A stretch of 64,000 nucleotides of DNA. Origin: Microbacterium ureisolvens. GTDB lineage: Bacteria; Actinomycetota; Actinomycetes; Actinomycetales; Microbacteriaceae. The notes under the pieces are model-generated. The model saw only the letters and a program-made list of their open reading frames with translations, did no database searches and was not told the DNA's origin. Location: assembly GCF_019511645.1 (NCBI RefSeq), contig NZ_JAEUAX010000010.1, forward strand, positions 1 to 64,000. Reading direction: 5' to 3'. How positions within the stretch are numbered: the stretch's first letter is position 1; each line of letters begins with the position of its first letter. Below, one piece after another: positions 32,302 through 41,591 of the stretch. The position numbers and the translations under genes are program-made.

Positions 32302-33669
32302 TCAGGGTGCGAGGCGCTCGACGGTGCGCGGGCGCACGACGAGCCAGAGCGCCAGCACGCCGATGACGGCGCACCCGACCATGACCGCAGCCATCGTCGT
32401 GGCCGTGATGCCGGCGTCCTTCGCGATCCATCCCACCAGCGGCGAGATGAGGCCCGCGACGCCGAAGTTCGTCGCCCCGATGATCGACTGCGCGGTGCCG
32501 GCCGCCTTGCCGTGGCGGTCGAGCGCCAGCACCTGAACGCAGGGGAACGTGAACCCGCACGCGGTCATGAAGACGAACAGCGGCACGATCGTGCCCCACA
32601 GGCCCAGGCCGAGCTGGTCGGTGAGGATGATGGCGGATGCTGCGACCACGAGCACCGCGGTCGACCAGGCCATGACCCACTGCGGGCCGAACCGCGCGGC
32701 GAGTCGCGAAGCGGTCTGCACACCCGCGACCACGCCGAACGAGTTGACCGCGAACATCAGTCCGTACTGCTGCGGGCTGAGGCCGTAGCTGAGCTGGAAC
32801 AGGAACGACGAGCTCGACAGGTACGAGAACAGCCCCGAGAACGTCATGCCGCCGATGATGAGCACGCCGATGAAGACGCGGTCGCTGAAGACGCTGCGGT
32901 AACGCTGCCAGACCGTCGTGGCGCCTTTGTCGTGGCGACGAGCCGGCGGCAGCGTCTCGGGGAGCAGCACGATCGACGCGACGAGCATGACCGCGCCGTA
33001 CACCGCGAGGACCACGAAGACGCCGCGCCACGGCATGACGGCCAAAAGCGCCGAGCCGACGAGAGGCGCGAGCACCGGCGCGACGCCCGAGACGAGCGCG
33101 AGACGGGACAGCATGACCACCAGGCGGCGCCCCCCGAAGAGGTCGCGCACGATCGCGGCCGCGACGACTCCACCGGCCGCGGCGCCGGCGCCCTGCAGCA
33201 CGCGAGCCACCGACAGCAGCTCGAGCGTCGGCGCGAGCGCCGCCCCCACGCTGGCCACGACGTGCAGTGCGGTCACCGACAGCAGCGGGATGCGTCGACC
33301 GACCTTGTCGCTCAGCGGGCCGACGATGAGCTGACCCAGCGCGAAGCCGATCATCGTGCCCGTGAGGGTCAGCTGGATCATCGCGGCGGTGGTCTGGAAA
33401 TCCGCCTCGAGCACCGGGAACGCCGGCAGGTAGAGGTCGATCGTGAACGGGCCGAGCGCCGTGAGCGCGCCGAGCAGCACGATGTAGAGGACGCGGCGGC
33501 GATGCGGGATCGAGTCGCCCGGGTGCAGCACGATCGGCGCAGTGGCCGGATTGGTGCCGAGGGTGCGGATCGCGCCCGTCGAGGTCGGATGCGGCTTCGG
33601 TGCGGCGGCGGGAGCTTCGGGCCGGCGGGTGTCGGGCTTCTGAGTGGGGATGGAGGCGGTGTCGAGCAA
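32302..33669 (-). CDS. Bcr/CflA-type MFS multidrug exporter
   Basis: 455 residues from a TTG start at 33669; 12 helices with DHA1 hallmarks ALGPFTIDLYLPAFPVLE, GQLIVGPLSDKVGRRIPLL and ARVLQGAGAAAGGVVAAAIV. Probably proton-driven drug export. The N-terminal hydrophilic stretch (TASIPTQKPDTRRPEAPAA) is long. The start is uncertain: TTG gives a plausible N-terminus, but only a weak GAAG element stands before it, and the frame is open up to 33813. Confidence 0.85.
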   Translation of the reverse strand: MLDTASIPTQKPDTRRPEAPAAAPKPHPTSTGAIRTLGTNPATAPIVLHPGDSIPHRRRVLYIVLLGALTALGPFTIDLYLPAFPVLEADFQTTAAMIQLTLTGTMIGFALGQLIVGPLSDKVGRRIPLLSVTALHVVASVGAALAPTLELLSVARVLQGAGAAAGGVVAAAIVRDLFGGRRLVVMLSRLALVSGVAPVLAPLVGSALLAVMPWRGVFVVLAVYGAVMLVASIVLLPETLPPARRHDKGATTVWQRYRSVFSDRVFIGVLIIGGMTFSGLFSYLSSSSFLFQLSYGLSPQQYGLMFAVNSFGVVAGVQTASRLAARFGPQWVMAWSTAVLVVAASAIILTDQLGLGLWGTIVPLFVFMTACGFTFPCVQVLALDRHGKAAGTAQSIIGATNFGVAGLISPLVGWIAKDAGITATTMAAVMVGCAVIGVLALWLVVRPRTVERLAP

Positions 33670-34049
33670 CAGTGGACTTCGTTTCGTGGCGGGGTTCGAC
33701 AGGGCGGCGGGCGAGGCGGAACGGCGTCGACGCCGGCAGAGCCGGTCAGGCGTGCGCAGGGGGTCGAAGTGATGCGGGTCGTCCGGCGCTGCCGATCGGC
33801 ACCGGACCTGCACGATCGACCACGCAAGGTCGAATCGATTCGAATACCCATGATAACGGATGCCCCCGCCCCGCCTGCAAGCGGTATCCCACGACGGGCC
33901 CGCCCCCGAAACCCCGGACCGCTGTCGGCTCCTTCCCAGGGGGCGGACTCATGCGCTCGCATAGGATGAGGGCGACCCGTCATCCGCTTTCCGGCGGTCC
34001 GCGCCGGGCGCCCAGACCGCTGTTGCATCGATTGGCAGAGATCACGAGC
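33670..34049. other. gene-free stretch between divergent exporter and DUF3105 genes
   Basis: 380 bp with no supported ORF. It holds the 14-bp perfect palindrome TCGAATCGATTCGA at 33830-33843, with TATTCG and TATCAT-like boxes beside it on the reverse strand that could serve the exporter, and TAGGAT at 33961-33966, a possible -10 box for the forward DUF3105 gene. Nothing else was recognised. Confidence 0.5.
33830..33843. promoter_or_regulatory. 14-bp palindrome upstream of the MFS exporter
   Basis: TCGAATCGATTCGA is fully self-complementary and lies in an AT-richer patch about 160 bp upstream of the TTG start, where a promoter would be expected. Candidate operator for an unlinked regulator. 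Confidence 0.4.
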
Positions 34050-34760
34050 ATGACCCCGACATCCGACGAGAAGCGCAAGAGCGGCAACCCCGCGACTCAG
34101 GCGAAGATCGACCTCACCGTCAAGCAGCAGCGCGAGCAGAAGCGCCAGGAGAAGCTGGCCGAGTATCAGCGGCAGCTGGCCAAGCGCAAGCGCAGCAAGC
34201 TGGTCTGGTGGATCGTCGGCTCGACGGCCGCCGTCCTGGTCGTCGCGGCCATCGTCGCATCGATCGTGTTCGCGCCGGCTCCGGCCCCGTCGTACGCCCG
34301 CGGCGACAGCGACGGCAGCGGCATCGAGGGCGTCGAGACGTTCACGAACACGGCGAACCACGTCGAGGGCACCGTCGAGTACGCCCAGACTCCCCCGGCC
34401 GGCGGCGACCACAACGCGATGTGGCTCAACTGCGGTGTGTACACCGAGCCGGTTCCGAACGAGAATGCGGTGCATGCGCTCGAGCACGGCGCGGTGTGGG
34501 TCACCTACGACCCCGCGCAGGTCTCGGAGGACGACATCGCCAAGCTCGAGGGCGAACTGCCGTCGACCTACACGGTCCTCTCGCCCTACAACGACATGGA
34601 CACTCCCATCGCCGTCAGCGCGTGGAACGCCCAGCTGAAGGTCGACTCCGCCGACGACGAGCGCATCGAGGAGTTCATCAAGGCGTACTGGAAGAGCACC
34701 AACGCGCCCGAGCCGAACGCCGCCTGCACCGGCGCGTACGACGCCCCCGGCAAGAAGTAG
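34050..34760 (+). CDS. DUF3105 family membrane-anchored protein
   Basis: 236 residues. Lys/Gln/Glu-rich cytosolic coiled segment (TVKQQREQKRQEKLAEYQRQ), one transmembrane helix (LVWWIVGSTAAVLVVAAIVAS, about 50-71), then an extracytoplasmic DUF3105 domain with YAQTPPAGGDHNAMWLNCGVY and ENAVHALEHGAVWVTYDP; the conserved His and Cys residues suggest metal or redox chemistry. It is 7 nt upstream of a DUF305 gene, a pairing common in actinobacteria to my recollection. Confidence 0.88.
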   Translation: MTPTSDEKRKSGNPATQAKIDLTVKQQREQKRQEKLAEYQRQLAKRKRSKLVWWIVGSTAAVLVVAAIVASIVFAPAPAPSYARGDSDGSGIEGVETFTNTANHVEGTVEYAQTPPAGGDHNAMWLNCGVYTEPVPNENAVHALEHGAVWVTYDPAQVSEDDIAKLEGELPSTYTVLSPYNDMDTPIAVSAWNAQLKVDSADDERIEEFIKAYWKSTNAPEPNAACTGAYDAPGKK

Positions 34761-34767
34761 GCAGCGG

Positions 34768-35442
34768 ATGGCCGACGAGCCCTCGGCGGGGAGCTCGCGG
34801 CGATGGTTCGTCATCGTCGTCGCACTCATCCTCATCGCGGGCCTCGCGTTCGCGGTGGGGCGCTTCTCGACCTTCGGGACGCAGGCCGCCGTGTCGAGCC
34901 CGGGCACCGACTCCCCTGAGGCCGGGTTCTCCCGCGATATGCAGGTGCACCACGCACAGGCGATCGAGATGGCGATGGAGATCTACCGCAAGACCGACGA
35001 TGAAGAGCTGCGCGTGCTCTCCTACGACATCGCCACCGGTCAGGCCGGCCAGCGCGGCGAGATGTACGACTGGCTCGTGCAGTGGGGTCTTCCCCAGTCG
35101 GGCGGGCCCATGATGCAGTGGATGGATGCCGCGGACTCCGAGCACGCGCATGGCGGCTCGTCCGCTGATGCGATGACCGACGAAGAGGCACACGCGGCGA
35201 TGGGCATGGCCTCGGCGGCCGAGATCGCCGCGCTGAAGGCGGCGACGGGTCAGCAGGCGGACTGCCAGTTCCTGGCGCTGATGATCCGCCACCACGAAGG
35301 CGCGATCCCCATGGCCGAGGCGCTCCTCGAGCTCGGCGCCGACCCCCGCGCGCTCGAGGTCGCAACCGCGATCAAGAACGGTCAGACCGCCGAGATCGAC
35401 GCCATGAAGTCCATCCAGACGCGGCTCGGCTGCACGGACTGA
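34768..35442 (+). CDS. DUF305 family membrane-anchored protein
   Basis: 224 residues. N-terminal transmembrane anchor (WFVIVVALILIAGLAFAVG), then two DUF305 half-repeats with intact motifs RDMQVHHAQAIEMAMEIYRK and LALMIRHHEGAIPMAEALL, and a Met/His-rich middle (MMQWMDAADSEHAHGG). This third DUF305 gene of the window is the best match to the family and follows DUF3105 by 7 nt, so both are one operon. Metal (copper) binding is plausible from family knowledge. Confidence 0.9.
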   Translation: MADEPSAGSSRRWFVIVVALILIAGLAFAVGRFSTFGTQAAVSSPGTDSPEAGFSRDMQVHHAQAIEMAMEIYRKTDDEELRVLSYDIATGQAGQRGEMYDWLVQWGLPQSGGPMMQWMDAADSEHAHGGSSADAMTDEEAHAAMGMASAAEIAALKAATGQQADCQFLALMIRHHEGAIPMAEALLELGADPRALEVATAIKNGQTAEIDAMKSIQTRLGCTD

Positions 35443-35470
35443 CGCGGGGATCGAGAGCGGCAGCAGAAAC

Positions 35471-35511
35471 GGATGCTGCGAGCCTGCGTCTCACGCATGC
35501 TCGCAGCATCC
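35471..35511. terminator. bidirectional hairpin terminator between DUF305 and sugar permease genes
   Basis: 13-bp stem GGATGCTGCGAGC / GCTCGCAGCATCC extended inward by TGCGT / ACGCA around a CTC loop. It lies between convergent genes and ends in CTTTCC. Very stable; GGATGC-based. Confidence 0.8.
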
Positions 35512-35522
35512 TTTCCGCTGTG

Positions 35523-36500
35523 TCAGCCCTTCGTCGCGCCGGCCATGAGTCCGCGCACGAAGAACCGCTGCAGGGCGAGGAACACGATGATCGGCACGAA
35601 CAGCACGAGGAACGCCCCGGCCGACACGAGGAACCACTGGTTTCCCCAGGTACCGGACAAGGAGTTCAGCGTCTGGGTCATCGGCAGCGATGTCGTCGGG
35701 GCGAAGATGGTCGCCACGAGCAGGTCGTTCCACACCCAGATGAACTCGAGGATGGCGAACGACGCAAGCGCGGGAGTCGCGAGCGGCAGGATGATTCGGA
35801 AGAAGATCTGCCCGTGCCCGGCGCCATCCACGCGAGCCGCCTCGATCACATCGGAGGGGATCTCCGAGATGAAGTTGTGCAGGAGGAAGATCGCCAACGG
35901 CATCGCAAAGATGACGTGGGCGATCCACACCGTGGCGAAGCTGTGATCGACCTCGCGCATCTCGAGCCCCGGGAAGATCTGCACCTCACCGATCTCGAGA
36001 CCCCTCGAGAACAGGCTCAACAGCGGCACGAGCGCCATCTGGATCGGGACGATCTGGAGGGCGAACACTGCGACGAACAGGAACCCGCGCCCCTTGAAGT
36101 CCATCCAGGCGAACGCGTATGCGGCGAGCGATGCGACGGCCAGGGCGAAGATCGTCACCGGGATAGTGATCGCCAGCGAGTTGAGGAAGGACTCGCCGAG
36201 CGTCAGGGCGGTTCCGCCGGACGTCAGCGCGTCCCGGTAATTGCCCAGTGTGAAGTCGGGGTTGGTGAAGACGGTCCACCAGCCTGACGTCGCCGAGTCG
36301 GCGCCCGGCCGGAACGACGTGATCAGCAGGCCGAGCGTCGGGATCGTCCACAGGAACGCGATCGCGACGGCGAAGACGGTGGCAAGTGGCGACGTCAGCC
36401 GCTTGTGTGCCAGGGCCTCGTTGCGACGCGTCTCGCGCGCGACCCTGCGCGCCTCCGCTTTGGTGTTCTGCGGCGTGGTCTCGGAGTCGACGGCGGTCAT
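35523..36500 (-). CDS. sugar ABC transporter permease, MalG type
   Basis: 325 residues with six helices plus a Lys/Arg-rich N-terminus. EAA loop near EAARVDGAGHGQIFFRIILPLATPALA and FRPGADSATSG, WVWNDLLVATIFA typical of carbohydrate permeases of the CUT1 group. ATG overlaps the stop of the MalF-type gene by one base (TGATG). Completes the membrane channel with that protein. No ATPase gene is in the operon, so a shared MsiK-like ATPase elsewhere is likely. Confidence 0.9.
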   Translation of the reverse strand: MTAVDSETTPQNTKAEARRVARETRRNEALAHKRLTSPLATVFAVAIAFLWTIPTLGLLITSFRPGADSATSGWWTVFTNPDFTLGNYRDALTSGGTALTLGESFLNSLAITIPVTIFALAVASLAAYAFAWMDFKGRGFLFVAVFALQIVPIQMALVPLLSLFSRGLEIGEVQIFPGLEMREVDHSFATVWIAHVIFAMPLAIFLLHNFISEIPSDVIEAARVDGAGHGQIFFRIILPLATPALASFAILEFIWVWNDLLVATIFAPTTSLPMTQTLNSLSGTWGNQWFLVSAGAFLVLFVPIIVFLALQRFFVRGLMAGATKG

Positions 36501-37843
36501 CACCGCACCTCCCTCTGCTTGCGCAGCTGCAACACGTTGTAGATGATCAGCGGCGTCACGAACACGAAGATCAGTACGGCGAGCGCCGCCGAGTGACCGT
36601 AGCTCTGGAACCGCTGCTGCTGGTTGACCATCTCGAAGCCGAGCACCGTGGAGTTCGCCCGCCCGCCAGTCATCACCGCCACGATGTCGTACAGCTTCAG
36701 GGCGGCGATCGTCACGGTCGTGAGGACGACGATGATCGACGTGCGGATGCCGGGCACCGTCACGTTGATGAATCGCTGCCAGGCCGAAGTGCCGTCGAGC
36801 TGAGCCGCTTCCAGCTGCTCCACCGGCACTGCCTTCATCGCCGCCGAGAGCACGACCATCGCGAATCCGGTCTGCGCCCAGACGAACGCGAACAGCAGGC
36901 AGAACGTGTTGACCAGCGGCCAGATGTCCAGCCACGGTACGGGCTGACCACCGAACGCCACGACGATCGCGTTCAGGGTTCCGATCTGCTCGCCCTGGCG
37001 GTAGTCGTAGACGAACTTCCAGATGAGGCTGATGCTCACCGGCGCGATCGCGAACGGCATGAACACCAGCAGCTTCAGCAACCGCTCACCGCGCGCCCGC
37101 TCCATGAAGGCCGCGTACGCCAGGCCGACGACCGTCGCGAAGACCGGTGCGAAGATCGCCCAGATGAGCGTGTTGATGATGGACCAGAACCCCTGTGGGT
37201 TCGTGAAGGCCCATACGTAGTTCTCCAGGCCGACGAAGTTCTCCCCGGTCTTGTCGAAGAACGACTGGATGATGGTGGCGATGCTCGGGTAGACGAGGCC
37301 GACGAGGATCGCGATGGCGGCGGGCGCCATGAAGAGCGTCAGCTGATACAGATAGCCGGCGCCCTGGCTCGCCCGGTAGTCGGCCCAGAACAGCAGACCG
37401 CCGGCGATGAGGGCGATCGCGATCACGTAGACCACCGCGCCCTGGTACGGCCGCAGCATCATGAACGCGAGGAACGGGATCGCGAAGCACGAGATGAGCC
37501 GCAGCCAGAAGTAGCCCTTGCCGGCGCGGGGTGCGTACTCGATGAGGACCAGGAGGATGCCGACCACCACAGCGAAGATCACCAGGATGACGGGGATCTG
37601 AACGATCGGCCCCATGTTGCCGATCCACTGGAAGAACGAGTTGTACGAGAACCCGAGCGAGACCGGCCGCGCGTCCGGGTTAGGAGGGCTCAGAAGGAGG
37701 AAGACGATCAGCGCCGCGATCAGGATGAACCCGATCGTGACGACGAGTCGCGTCGTCCGCCGCGATGGAGGCTTGCGTCCTCCGCGTTCAGGCGGAGGCG
37801 TGCCCTGGGCCTCGTCGGCCGCCGATGTTGTGGTCTGAGACAT
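36500..37843 (-). CDS. sugar ABC transporter permease, MalF type with extra N-terminal helices
   Basis: 447 residues. The CUT1 permease core covers about residues 165-447 (GVGL-type YPSIATIIQSFFD, EAAQLDGTSAWQRFINVTVPGIR as EAA loop). Before it stand about four more hydrophobic segments (residues 30-165: LVVTIGFILIAALIVFLLL, VQIPVILVIFAVVVGILLVL, LISCFAIPFLAFMML, VIAIALIAGGLLFW), more than in E. coli MalF. An alpha-glucoside (AglF-like) type is possible. Translation is coupled to the MalG-type gene. Confidence 0.9.
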   Translation of the reverse strand: MSQTTTSAADEAQGTPPPERGGRKPPSRRTTRLVVTIGFILIAALIVFLLLSPPNPDARPVSLGFSYNSFFQWIGNMGPIVQIPVILVIFAVVVGILLVLIEYAPRAGKGYFWLRLISCFAIPFLAFMMLRPYQGAVVYVIAIALIAGGLLFWADYRASQGAGYLYQLTLFMAPAAIAILVGLVYPSIATIIQSFFDKTGENFVGLENYVWAFTNPQGFWSIINTLIWAIFAPVFATVVGLAYAAFMERARGERLLKLLVFMPFAIAPVSISLIWKFVYDYRQGEQIGTLNAIVVAFGGQPVPWLDIWPLVNTFCLLFAFVWAQTGFAMVVLSAAMKAVPVEQLEAAQLDGTSAWQRFINVTVPGIRTSIIVVLTTVTIAALKLYDIVAVMTGGRANSTVLGFEMVNQQQRFQSYGHSAALAVLIFVFVTPLIIYNVLQLRKQREVR

Positions 37844-37887
37844 GTTCGGCCTTCCCCCGTCGACGTCGACGGATGAATCGCCCCGAT

Positions 37888-37920
37888 GCCGGGGCCGCAC
37901 GAGGAGCGTGCGGACCCGGC
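37888..37920 (-). terminator. intra-operon hairpin between sugar-binding protein and permease
   Basis: Stem GCCGGG / CCCGGC continued by CCGCACG / CGTGCGG with a one-base bulge and an AGGAG loop. Such hairpins after a binding-protein gene commonly keep its transcript more abundant than the permease part. Confidence 0.5.
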
Positions 37921-37936
37921 ACCGGGATGCGGTGGA

Positions 37937-39277
37937 TCAGTCCTGATATCCCGCCTGGATGTCGCTCAGGACCTGCGGCGTCGGCTTGCCGTCGATCCAG
38001 TCGACCATGCCGCGCCAGAACGAGCCCGAGCCGACGGTCGCCGGCATCAGGTCGGAGGCGTCGAAGCGGAACACCGTGTTCGGGTCCTGCACGATCTTCA
38101 TCGCCTCCGTCAGGAACTCGCTCGATGCCAGCGTCGGGTCGGCGCCGGTGTTGGCCGAGATGGCACCGCCGAGCTTCACGCGCGCGTCGGCGAACTCCGG
38201 AGTCGACATGAACTCCAGCACCTGCTGCGTTGCCGCATCATCCGAGAACGCGGTCACCAGTTCGCCGCCGCCTTCGACCGCGAGCTCGCCTGCTTCCGGG
38301 CCGGGGAGCAAGAAGGCGTACACGTCGCCATCCGGGCCGACCTCCGGCGTCGCGCCGTCTGCCGTCTTCGCGGTGAGGAAGTTGGCCGTGAGGAAGGATG
38401 CCTGGTGGGTCAGCGCGCACGTGCCGTTGGCCACAGCGGCAGCGATGGGATCACCGAATGCCGTCGAGTTGATGCTCTTGACGTCGCCGAACCCTGCATT
38501 GACGTAGTCCGGATTGAGCAGGATCTCGCCCACGGAGTCGAATGCCGCCTCGATGTCGGGGTCGGTGAACGGCGTGTCTCCGGCTGCCCAGCTGTCATAG
38601 ACCTCCGGTCCGGCCTGACGTAGCACGAGGTCTTCCACCCAGTCCGTCCCAGGCCACCCGGAGGCGGCTTCCGAGAAGAATCCGGCGCACCACGGCGGCT
38701 CGCCGGTCTTCTCGCGAATGGTGTCGGTCAGCGTGATGAGCTCGTCCCACGTCGTCGCCGGCTCCACACCCCACTCGGCGAAGCTCTTCGGCGAGTACCA
38801 GACGTAGCCCTTCAGATTGGCCAGCATCGGCGCGGCGTAGAACGTGCCGTCCACCGAGCCCGTGTCCTTCCAGATGGATGACCAGTACTCGTCCACGTTG
38901 GCCTCGACCTCCGCCGTGCCCTCCTTGACCTCGCCGGTCTCGACGAGCGAGCGGAAGAGGCCCGGTTGCGGCACGATGGCGATGTCGGGCGCGGATCCGC
39001 CTGCCACCTTGGTGACGATGTTGCCCTCGAACCCCTTGTCACCGGTGTAGTTGACGGTGATGCCGGTGTCTTCCTCGAACTGCTCGAAGGTCTTCTGGAG
39101 GTTGTCCGCCTCCGAGCCGGTGATGCCGCCGGCGATCTCGACGGTCTCTCCTTCTACCGAGCCGCTGTCGCCGCCGTCGTCGCCGCCCTCGGCGCAGCCG
39201 GCGAGTGTGAGTGCCGCGACAGCCGTCAGTCCCAGCGCGATGTAGCCGTGTCGACGACGTGATCGCAGTGCAGTCAT
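37937..39277 (-). CDS. sugar ABC transporter substrate-binding lipoprotein
   Basis: 446 residues. Lipobox LTLAGC (Cys near 28), acidic Gly/Asp linker, then the extracellular-solute-binding family 1 fold: LQKTFEQFEEDTGITVNY, GGSAPDIAIVPQPGLFRSLV, YAAPMLANLKGYVWYSPKSF, WPGTDWVEDLVLRQ, SGSFWRGMVDWIDGKPT. Most similar in layout to alpha-glucoside-binding AglE-type proteins. GAGGAGG stands before the ATG. Controlled probably by the divergent LacI protein; an operator overlaps its promoter region at 39340-39351. Confidence 0.9.
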   Translation of the reverse strand: MTALRSRRRHGYIALGLTAVAALTLAGCAEGGDDGGDSGSVEGETVEIAGGITGSEADNLQKTFEQFEEDTGITVNYTGDKGFEGNIVTKVAGGSAPDIAIVPQPGLFRSLVETGEVKEGTAEVEANVDEYWSSIWKDTGSVDGTFYAAPMLANLKGYVWYSPKSFAEWGVEPATTWDELITLTDTIREKTGEPPWCAGFFSEAASGWPGTDWVEDLVLRQAGPEVYDSWAAGDTPFTDPDIEAAFDSVGEILLNPDYVNAGFGDVKSINSTAFGDPIAAAVANGTCALTHQASFLTANFLTAKTADGATPEVGPDGDVYAFLLPGPEAGELAVEGGGELVTAFSDDAATQQVLEFMSTPEFADARVKLGGAISANTGADPTLASSEFLTEAMKIVQDPNTVFRFDASDLMPATVGSGSFWRGMVDWIDGKPTPQVLSDIQAGYQD

Positions 39278-39339
39278 GTGTCTGCCTCCTCTTCGAGTTC
39301 GCGGAGCCACGCCTCTCGGGCTCCGCACATGTGAGATCG

Positions 39340-39351
39340 GGAACCGATTCC
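39340..39351. promoter_or_regulatory. LacI-type operator, sugar-binding protein side
   Basis: GGAACCGATTCC is a near-palindrome and lies in the 17-bp spacer between TTGAGC and TCTCAC on the reverse strand, where a bound repressor would block the promoter of the importer operon. Confidence 0.65.
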
Positions 39352-39460
39352 ATGCTCAAACTAGGGGATGCCGCCAGAGCGCACAATGACCCGCGGTCAC
39401 AACTCGGTAAACACCAGCGCCTGGGGTGGCGTCCGGTACAGGATCCCGGCACAATGACCC

Positions 39461-39476
39461 CTGGAACCGGTTCCAG
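39461..39476. promoter_or_regulatory. LacI-type operator, lacI side
   Basis: CTGGAACCGGTTCCAG is a perfect 16-bp palindrome 45 nt before the lacI-family start, sharing GGAACCG with the operator at 39340. Suggests autoregulation and joint control of both transcripts. Confidence 0.75.
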
Positions 39477-39520
39477 AACCCAGGCGACGGCGGCGTCCCC
39501 GGGAGCGCGAGGAGGACCCG

Positions 39521-40570
39521 ATGGCGGGCATCGCCGATGTTGCGCGGGCGGCAGGCGTGTCGAAATCCACGGCCTCGCGCGCGCTGACGGGCTCGGGCTA
39601 CGTCTCGGCCGCGACCCGCCAGCGGGTGAGGGAAGCCGCGGCTGCACTGGGCTACGTCCCCACCACCAGCGCCGTGAGCCTGGTGACCGGCCGGACCCAG
39701 ACCGTGGGGGTCGTCATCCCCTCCCTCGACCGGTGGTTCTTCTCGCAGGTGCTCGAGGGCATCCAGGATGCCCTGCTCGAACGCCGCTACGACCTCGCGC
39801 TCTACGGAGCGCCTCCCGAGTCGGCCGCGCGCCGCGAGATGTTCGAGCACTTCCTCGCCCGCAAGAGGTTCGACGGCCTGATCGCGGTCGGCATCGAACC
39901 CAGCGCGCGTGAACTGGAGCGCCTCATCGCGTTCGGCAAGCCGGTGGTGGCGGTCGGCGGCCACCATGTCGGCACCAACGCGGTCTCGATCGACGACGAG
40001 GCCGCCGCCCGCATCGCCACGGACCACCTCCTGTGCCTCGGGCATCGCGAGATCGTCTTCCTCGGCGGCGACCCCGACGGGCGGCACACCAGCTTCGGCG
40101 ACGGCCGCCGCCTGGACGGCTATCGCTCGGCGATGCGCGAGGCCGGGCTCGAGGCATCCGCTCGCCATGTCCACTCCGAGGTGACGATGCCCGGCGGCTA
40201 CGGAGCCGCCGTCGAGCTCCTCGGCGATCGCCGCACGCGGCCGACGGCGATCGTGGGGGTATGCGACGAGGTCGCGGTCGGGGCGATCATCGCCGCCCGC
40301 CGACTCGGAATCCGCGTTCCGGAGCGGCTCAGCGTAGTCGGCATCGACGACCACGCGTACGCCGACATGTTCTCGCTCACCACACTGCAGCAGCGTCCCC
40401 ACCAGCAGGGGCGCGCCGCGGTGCAGCTGCTCATGTGGCAGCTCGACGACCCGGAAGCCCCCACCCACCGCCTGTTCGAGTCCTCGCCGCTCGTGGTGCG
40501 CAATTCCACCGCACCCGTCGACGACGAAGCCTCCGCGGTCATCGGCGTCGGCCCGCTCGGCAACGGCTGA
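39521..40570 (+). CDS. LacI-family sugar-responsive repressor
   Basis: 349 residues. N-terminal HTH IADVARAAGVSKSTASRALT with hinge helix region, then periplasmic-binding-like effector domain: VGVVIPSLDRWFFSQVLEGIQ, GHREIVFLGGDPDGRH, VCDEVAVGAIIAARRLGIRVP and VVGIDDHAYADMFSLTTLQQ. Divergent from the importer operon with two GGAACCG palindromes between them, so it most probably represses that operon until the sugar binds. GCGAGGAGG precedes the ATG. Confidence 0.93.
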   Translation: MAGIADVARAAGVSKSTASRALTGSGYVSAATRQRVREAAAALGYVPTTSAVSLVTGRTQTVGVVIPSLDRWFFSQVLEGIQDALLERRYDLALYGAPPESAARREMFEHFLARKRFDGLIAVGIEPSARELERLIAFGKPVVAVGGHHVGTNAVSIDDEAAARIATDHLLCLGHREIVFLGGDPDGRHTSFGDGRRLDGYRSAMREAGLEASARHVHSEVTMPGGYGAAVELLGDRRTRPTAIVGVCDEVAVGAIIAARRLGIRVPERLSVVGIDDHAYADMFSLTTLQQRPHQQGRAAVQLLMWQLDDPEAPTHRLFESSPLVVRNSTAPVDDEASAVIGVGPLGNG

Positions 40571-40581
40571 CGCCAGGCACG

Positions 40582-40617
40582 ACGAAGGCCCCGGATGCGA
40601 GCATCCGGGGCCTTCGT
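40582..40617. terminator. bidirectional terminator between lacI and rplL
   Basis: 17-bp perfect stem ACGAAGGCCCCGGATGC / GCATCCGGGGCCTTCGT with a minimal GA loop, between convergent genes; on the reverse strand it ends the rplJL transcript. Confidence 0.88.
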
Positions 40618-40643
40618 GGAATCGCTGCAGAAGCAGCGCGGGA

Positions 40644-41033
40644 TTACTTGAGGGTAACCGTCGCGCCGGCCTCTTCGAGAGCGGCCTTCGCCTTGTCGGC
40701 GGTCTCCTTGTTGGCGCCCTCGAGGACGGCCTTCGGAGCACCGTCGACGACGGCCTTCGCCTCACCCAGGCCGAGCGAGGTGAGCTCGCGGACGACCTTG
40801 ATGACCTGGATCTTCTTGTCGCCGGCGGCCTCGAGGACGACGTCGAACGAGTCCTTCTCCTCGACCTCGTCGGCGGGGGCACCACCGGCGGGAGCGCCGG
40901 CAGCGGCCACGGCCACGGGGGCGGCAGCGGTGACGTCGAAGGTCTCCTCGAACGCCTTGACGAACTCGCTGAGCTCGATGAGCGTGAGCTCCTTGAACGC
41001 GTCGAGCAGCTCCTCAGTGCTGAGCTTTGCCAT
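40644..41033 (-). CDS. rplL: 50S ribosomal protein L7/L12
   Basis: 129 residues. Stalk protein that recruits translation GTPases. N-terminal dimerisation helices [20 protein letters not shown], Ala/Pro/Gly hinge ([18 protein letters not shown]), and C-terminal domain [55 protein letters not shown] precedes the ATG. It lies 42 nt after rplJ, in the standard order, and ends at the strong hairpin 40582-40617. Confidence 0.99.
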   Translation of the reverse strand: MAKLSTEELLDAFKELTLIELSEFVKAFEETFDVTAAAPVAVAAAGAPAGGAPADEVEEKDSFDVVLEAAGDKKIQVIKVVRELTSLGLGEAKAVVDGAPKAVLEGANKETADKAKAALEEAGATVTLK

Positions 41034-41075
41034 GATGTTTCTCCTTGATAGTGGTTTGCTATGCCGAGGCCGTTA

Positions 41076-41591
41076 TCAGGCCGCGGACTCCTGCTTCTCG
41101 CGCAGCGCGTCGACCGTGCGGACGGCCTTCGACGGAAGCGCATTGAAGACGTATGCCGCCTTGGTCATCGAGGCCTTCATCGCACCGGCGAGCTTCGCCA
41201 GCAGGACTTCACGGCTCTCGAGGTCGGCGAGCTTGTTGACCTCGTCAGCGCTCAGGGGGTTTCCGTCGAAGAAACCGCCCTTGATCACGAGAAGAGGGTG
41301 TGCCTTGGCGAAGGCACGGAGACCCTTCGCGACGGAGACGGGGTCACCGTGCACGAATGCGATGGCCGACGGACCCTTGAGGTCGTCGTCCAGCGACGTG
41401 ATCCCCGCGTTGTTCGCGGCGATCTTGGTCAGCGTGTTCTTCACCACGGCGTATTCCGCGTCCTGACGGATGCTGTTGCGCAGCTCCTTGAGCTGGGCAA
41501 CCGTCAGACCGCGGTACTCGGTCAGCAGAACGGCGGTCGAGTCCTCGAAGTTCTTCGTGAGCTCGGCGACCGATGCTTCCTTCTGCGCCAT
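41076..41591 (-). CDS. rplJ: 50S ribosomal protein L10
   Basis: 171 residues. Base of the ribosomal stalk, binding 23S rRNA and L7/L12 dimers. Typical text: [52 protein letters not shown], and C-terminal helix segment. ATG at 41591 has AAGGAG upstream; longer open frame ignored. Expression is probably controlled by the L10 leader and attenuator upstream. Confidence 0.98.
   Translation of the reverse strand: MAQKEASVAELTKNFEDSTAVLLTEYRGLTVAQLKELRNSIRQDAEYAVVKNTLTKIAANNAGITSLDDDLKGPSAIAFVHGDPVSVAKGLRAFAKAHPLLVIKGGFFDGNPLSADEVNKLADLESREVLLAKLAGAMKASMTKAAYVFNALPSKAVRTVDALREKQESAA

Noticed and set aside
39382-39460. Direct repeat CACAATGACCC as insertion-site duplication
   Set aside because: The 57 bp between copies contain no element; more likely part of the divergent regulatory region.
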